This document shows positions 15,152-18,186 of a DNA stretch of 18,186 nt, piece by piece; the first letter of the stretch is position 1; each line of letters opens with the position of its first letter. The translations under genes and the position numbers were made by a program. Below the pieces are notes generated by a model. It was given only the letters and a program-made list of their open reading frames with translations. It did no database searches and was not told the DNA's origin. Source of the DNA: an uncultured Actinomycetes bacterium. GTDB taxonomy: Bacteria; Actinomycetota; Thermoleophilia; Solirubrobacterales; 70-9. The stretch spans positions 1 to 18,186 of the forward strand of contig CAMLHB010000032.1 in the NCBI GenBank assembly GCA_946479725.1, written 5' to 3'.

Positions 15152-15861
15152 GCGCCCCTGGTCCCGGCGGGCTCTGCGTCGGGGTGGGGCTCGCCTTCGC
15201 CGGGGCCGCCCCCGCCCCGGCGCTTGACGATCAGGTAGACGATGCCGGCGACGATCGCCGCCGCGACCAGGTAGTCGAGGTAGCCGAGTTTGTGCCGCCA
15301 GTCTTCCCAGTTGTCGCCGACCTTTTCGCCGACGATCGCCAGCATCAGCACCCAGGGGATCGAGCCGAGCAGGGTGTAGACCGTGAAGCGCCAGAAGGGC
15401 ATCTTCGCCACCCCGGCCGGCAGCGAGATGAAGGTGCGGATGATCGGCAGCATCCGCGAGAAGAAGACGGTGGCGTTGCCGTAGCGGGCGAACCAGTCGT
15501 CGGCCCATTTCAGGTGCTTGGGGCTGATGTGGATCAGCCTGTTCTTTTCCAGCAGGTCGATGCGGCCGAAGTAGCCGACCGCGTAGGCGATCCAGGAGCC
15601 GACCAGGTTGCCGAGCACGCCGGCGACGACGATCCCGACCAAAGACAGTTCGCCTTTGGAGACGCTGAAGCCGGCGAAGAGCATGATCGCCTCGCTGGGG
15701 ATCGGGATGCAGGCCGACTCCAGCACCATCAGCAGGAAGACGCCGGCCTCACCGGCGGAGCCGATGAAGTCGGTGGCGACTTCGATTATCGGTTCGACCA
15801 CCTTGTCGGTGACCGACGCGAGCAGGAGGGGACCCATTCGCGCCACATCGTAGGGATTCAC
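15148..15861 (-). CDS. DedA-family membrane protein (VTT/SNARE-associated domain)
   Basis: This 237-residue polytopic protein belongs to the DedA family, members of which (UptA, PopT type) return undecaprenyl phosphate to the inner leaflet, while others have less certain roles. Family landmarks are ESACIPIPSE (48-57), GNLVGSWIAYAVGYFGR (84-100), FFSRMLPIIRTFISLPAG (133-150, Arg136 and Arg142) and a Met-containing loop AKMPFWRF. The C-terminal tail is Gly/Pro-rich and charged. The start is GTG at 15859-15861, supported by a GGAG seven bases upstream; an internal ATG at residue 9 is the alternative. The stop overlaps the uppP TTG. It diverges from the capD-like gene with only 28 bases between starts. 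Confidence 0.93.
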   Translation of the reverse strand: MNPYDVARMGPLLLASVTDKVVEPIIEVATDFIGSAGEAGVFLLMVLESACIPIPSEAIMLFAGFSVSKGELSLVGIVVAGVLGNLVGSWIAYAVGYFGRIDLLEKNRLIHISPKHLKWADDWFARYGNATVFFSRMLPIIRTFISLPAGVAKMPFWRFTVYTLLGSIPWVLMLAIVGEKVGDNWEDWRHKLGYLDYLVAAAIVAGIVYLIVKRRGGGGPGEGEPHPDAEPAGTRGA

Positions 15862-15868
15862 CTCAAGG

Positions 15869-15872
15869 CTCC
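15869..15872 (-). promoter_or_regulatory. Shine-Dalgarno site that supports the dedA GTG start
   Basis: The minus strand reads GGAG here, seven bases before the GTG at 15859-15861. It favours the GTG over the internal ATG eight codons later. It also means the dedA transcript must begin within or beyond the start of the divergent gene. Confidence 0.55.
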
Positions 15873-15873
15873 G

Positions 15874-15879
15874 TAAACT
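15874..15879 (+). promoter_or_regulatory. Possible -10 box for the capD-like gene
   Basis: TAAACT fits TANNNT and would place the transcript start near 15886, four bases before the ATG at 15890, giving an almost leaderless mRNA. This agrees with the absence of a Shine-Dalgarno site before that ATG. No -35 was found. The assignment is tentative. Confidence 0.35.
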
Positions 15880-15889
15880 GAGCAGTCCG

Positions 15890-17779
15890 ATGCGCCGGTT
15901 GAACCACCCCGTCTATCGCAACCGGGTTCTGCAGGTAGCGGCCGACGCCGTGCTCGTCGCGCTGGCCTACTTCCTCGCCTTCCAGTTGCGGTTCCTCGAC
16001 CAGCCGCACGGCTGGCCGCACCGCTACGAGGTGCTGTTCGCGCAGTCGGTCGGCTTCGTGGTCGCCGGCAAGCTCGTCGTCTTCGCCGCGTTCGGGCTCT
16101 ACCAGAAGTGGTGGCGCTACGTCAGCGGCCGCGACTTCATGCTGATCTTCCGCGCCGTCGCCGTCGCCAGCGCCCTGCTGGTCGTCGTCTTCGCCGTCGC
16201 CAAGCCCTTCGCCCACACGCTGCCGCGCTCGGTCGAGGTGATCGACTTCGTCCTCACCCTGATCCTGATCGCCGGCGCCCGCCTGGCGGTGCGGCTGATC
16301 GTCGAACGGCCGACCCGGGGGGCGCGGCTGCCCAAGCACGAGGTGCTGGTCGTCGGCGCCGGCTCCGGCGGCCAGATGGTGGTCCGCGAGCTGCAGCTCA
16401 ACCCCAACCTCGGCGCCACCGCGATCGGCTTCCTCGACGACGACCCGCGCAAGCGGGGGATGCGGATGCTGGGCCTGAAGGTGCTCGGCTCGACCAAGCA
16501 GACGGAGAAGATCCTCGACGAGACCAACCCCGACGAGGTCGTGATCGCGATCCCCTCGGCCCCGGGCAACCTCCGCGCCCGCATCGTCGCCGCCTGCCGC
16601 GAGCGCGAGATCCCGGTCCGCACCCTGCCGACCGTCTTCGAGCTGCTGCGCGGCGGCGTCCAGCTGAACAAACAGCTGCGCGAGGTGCGGGTCGAGGACG
16701 TGCTCGGCCGCGAGCCGATCGTCCGCGAGCTCGACCGCGTCGGCGCCTACCTGCGCGACCGCATCGTTCTCGTCACCGGGGCCGGCGGCTCGATCGGCTC
16801 CGAGCTCTGCCGCCAGATCGCCCAGGTGAAGCCGCGCCTGCTGGTGATGCTCGACCACGCCGAGGACAACCTCTTCCAGATCGACCGCGAGATGGTCGAG
16901 GAGCGCCACTTCGCCAGCTGCGAGGCGGTGCTGGCCGACTGCAAGGAGCCGCACCGGATGCTCGAGGTGATGCAGCGGTTCAAACCGGACGTCGTCTTCC
17001 ACGCCGCTGCTTACAAGCACGTGCCGCTGATGGAGTCCAACCCGCTGGAGGCGGTCCGCAACAACGCGATCGCCACCCGCGTCACCGCCGAGACCGCCGC
17101 CGCCTCCAAGGTCGAGCGCTTCGTCCTCATCTCCACTGACAAGGCGGTGAACCCGCAGACGGTGATGGGCGCCTCCAAGGCGATGGCCGAGTGGATCGTC
17201 CAGGCGGCCGGGGAGAAGTACCCGGAGACGCGCTTCGCCTCAGTTCGCTTCGGCAACGTCCTTGCTTCCTCCGGCAGCGTCGTCCCGATCTTCCGCAGCC
17301 AGATCGAGCGCGGCGGGCCGGTCACGGTCACCCACCCGGAGATGACCCGCTTCTTCATGACGATCCCGGAGGCGGTGCAACTGGTGATCCGCACCGGCGA
17401 CATCGGCGCCGGCAAGGGCGAGGTCTTCGTCCTCGACATGGGCGAGCCGGTGAAGATCGTCGACCTCGCCCACAACATGATCCGCCTCGCCGGCTACGAG
17501 CCCGAGACCGACATTGCGATCGAGTTCACGCAGCCGCGGCCCGGCGAGAAGCTGCACGAGGTCCTTTTCTCCGAGGGCGAGGAGGTGCAGCCGACGGCGG
17601 CGCGGCGGATCAACCGGGCGGTGCGGAAGAAGGCGATCGACCAGGAGTGGGTGGAGTCGACGCTGAACTCGCTCGAACACCTGGTTCTGGCCGGCGACGA
17701 GGCTAATTTGGCGGAGCGGGTCGTCGAGATGATCGCCTCACCGGGAGGCGACGCGGCGACGGTCGCCTCCAACGAATAG
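15890..17779 (+). CDS. CapD/WbpM-type UDP-sugar 4,6-dehydratase (polysaccharide biosynthesis)
   Basis: This 629-residue inner-membrane enzyme should dehydrate UDP-GlcNAc (or a related UDP-sugar) at C4-C6 for surface polysaccharide or glycan synthesis. Four hydrophobic spans fill residues 13-137. A first nucleotide-binding-like domain follows (VVGAGSGGQM from about 154), then the catalytic short-chain dehydrogenase domain with TGAGGSIGSE (296-305), STDK (415-418) and the MxxxK pair Met426/Lys430, the Tyr-to-Met exchange typical of WbpM, PglF and CapD. NPQTVMGASKAMAE and RFGNVLASSGSVVP are further hallmarks. The length is normal for the long form. The ATG at 15890 lacks a Shine-Dalgarno site but precedes the first span correctly. 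The exact product sugar cannot be read from sequence. Confidence 0.94.
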   Translation: MRRLNHPVYRNRVLQVAADAVLVALAYFLAFQLRFLDQPHGWPHRYEVLFAQSVGFVVAGKLVVFAAFGLYQKWWRYVSGRDFMLIFRAVAVASALLVVVFAVAKPFAHTLPRSVEVIDFVLTLILIAGARLAVRLIVERPTRGARLPKHEVLVVGAGSGGQMVVRELQLNPNLGATAIGFLDDDPRKRGMRMLGLKVLGSTKQTEKILDETNPDEVVIAIPSAPGNLRARIVAACREREIPVRTLPTVFELLRGGVQLNKQLREVRVEDVLGREPIVRELDRVGAYLRDRIVLVTGAGGSIGSELCRQIAQVKPRLLVMLDHAEDNLFQIDREMVEERHFASCEAVLADCKEPHRMLEVMQRFKPDVVFHAAAYKHVPLMESNPLEAVRNNAIATRVTAETAAASKVERFVLISTDKAVNPQTVMGASKAMAEWIVQAAGEKYPETRFASVRFGNVLASSGSVVPIFRSQIERGGPVTVTHPEMTRFFMTIPEAVQLVIRTGDIGAGKGEVFVLDMGEPVKIVDLAHNMIRLAGYEPETDIAIEFTQPRPGEKLHEVLFSEGEEVQPTAARRINRAVRKKAIDQEWVESTLNSLEHLVLAGDEANLAERVVEMIASPGGDAATVASNE

Positions 17780-17794
17780 CCTCTCGCAGCGATT

Positions 17795-18151
17795 TTGATC
17801 CCTGTGATCGGACAAATCGGCGTCGCCTCCCTGGTCAGTGCGGTCGAACGGATCGGCGCCTTCGCCGGCCTCGCCGCGTTCATCGGCCTCGCGGTCCTCG
17901 CCCTGCTCTCGTTCACCCACGGACGGGACATCCGGCGCCTGCGCGACTGGGCCGGGTCTGCTCCCGAGCGCGACGCCGAGCGCAAGGAGCAGACTTCGAC
18001 GATCGCCGCCCAGCGGGCCGAGGAGCTGCGGGCGCTGGAGGAGGCGCGGACGGCCGAACAGGCCGCGGTCTCCGATCGCGAGGAGCGCCGGCGCCGGCCC
18101 CAAGAGGGGAAGCCGGAAAATACGCGGGGCCATAGGCAGCGCAGCCGCTAA
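17795..18151 (+). CDS. Small membrane-anchored coiled-coil protein
   Basis: A 118-codon frame starts 15 bases after the capD-like gene at a TTG (17795-17797); a GTG at 17804 is the alternative, and neither has a clear Shine-Dalgarno site. Residues about 20-41 form one membrane span (AGLAAFIGLAVLALLSF), followed by HGRDIRRLRDWAG and a charged helix rich in Glu, Arg and Ala to about residue 100, likely coiled coil. The last 20 residues are Arg/Pro-rich and low in order. The N-terminal part recalls longer membrane proteins in related actinobacteria that end in a LytR_C-type domain, so this may be cut short by a frameshift: another frame stays open to the window edge. Function unknown; linkage to surface polysaccharide is inferred only from position. 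Confidence 0.6.
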   Translation: MIPVIGQIGVASLVSAVERIGAFAGLAAFIGLAVLALLSFTHGRDIRRLRDWAGSAPERDAERKEQTSTIAAQRAEELRALEEARTAEQAAVSDREERRRRPQEGKPENTRGHRQRSR

Positions 18152-18186
18152 AACGGGGTCGGAGAGAACCCCACCCGGCCGACCAC

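Noticed and set aside
18155..18174. A GGGGT/ACCCC inverted repeat after the last gene as a terminator
   Set aside because: The stem is only five base pairs with a long loop and no T run follows, so it does not meet the usual pattern.

Overview
The window is high-GC, densely packed DNA with a strong preference for G or C at third codon positions. The gene order (FHA protein, PP2C phosphatase, SEDS glycosyltransferase, class B PBP, PASTA kinase) is the actinobacterial cell-wall and division control locus. The style of several proteins, namely kinases with a sugar-binding-like ectodomain, a DesA3-type desaturase with its own reductase and a tandem winged-helix regulator, suggests an actinomycete of the Thermoleophilia/Solirubrobacterales kind. 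That placement is an inference from protein style and synteny, not a database result.

Plus strand, 1-6917: the tail of an FHA protein, a membrane PP2C phosphatase, a RodA/FtsW-type SEDS polymerase, a PbpA-type transpeptidase, a PknB-type kinase with four PASTA repeats, and a D-Ala-D-Ala ligase. Almost every junction is a 1-4 base stop/start overlap, so this reads as one translationally coupled operon. It makes the D-Ala-D-Ala end of the peptidoglycan precursor, polymerises and cross-links the wall, and senses and controls the process by reversible Ser/Thr phosphorylation. Plus strand, 7013-8029: a regulator with two winged-helix domains and its own strong ribosome binding site.

Minus strand, 8053-15861: read from the right, DedA (lipid-carrier flippase family), UppP (undecaprenyl-PP phosphatase), a 33-codon small ORF not previously obvious, PurM and a second membrane Ser/Thr kinase with a discoidin-like ectodomain. 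Then, behind a probable leaderless promoter with a palindromic operator candidate, come a ferredoxin-reductase-type electron carrier and a DesA3-type fatty acyl desaturase. Furthest left is a Qng1/DUF2419 queuosine-salvage glycosylase. A short GNAT acetyltransferase N-terminus, apparently a remnant, lies on the plus strand and shares its start-codon bases with qng1.

Plus strand, 15890-18151: a CapD/WbpM-type UDP-sugar 4,6-dehydratase with four N-terminal membrane segments, and a small membrane-anchored coiled-coil protein.

The points most worth a second look are: (1) a sharp switch of glutamate codon from GAG to GAA in the extracytoplasmic parts of the PBP and the PASTA kinase, reversing at gene and domain boundaries and echoed more weakly in the second kinase; (2) the queuosine-salvage enzyme; (3) the DedA-UppP-small ORF-PurM-kinase cassette; and (4) the palindrome over the desaturase-reductase promoter. 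No RNA genes, CRISPR arrays, insertion sequences or convincing intrinsic terminators were seen, and no gene-free stretch exceeds 100 bases apart from the remnant region 8995-9172.
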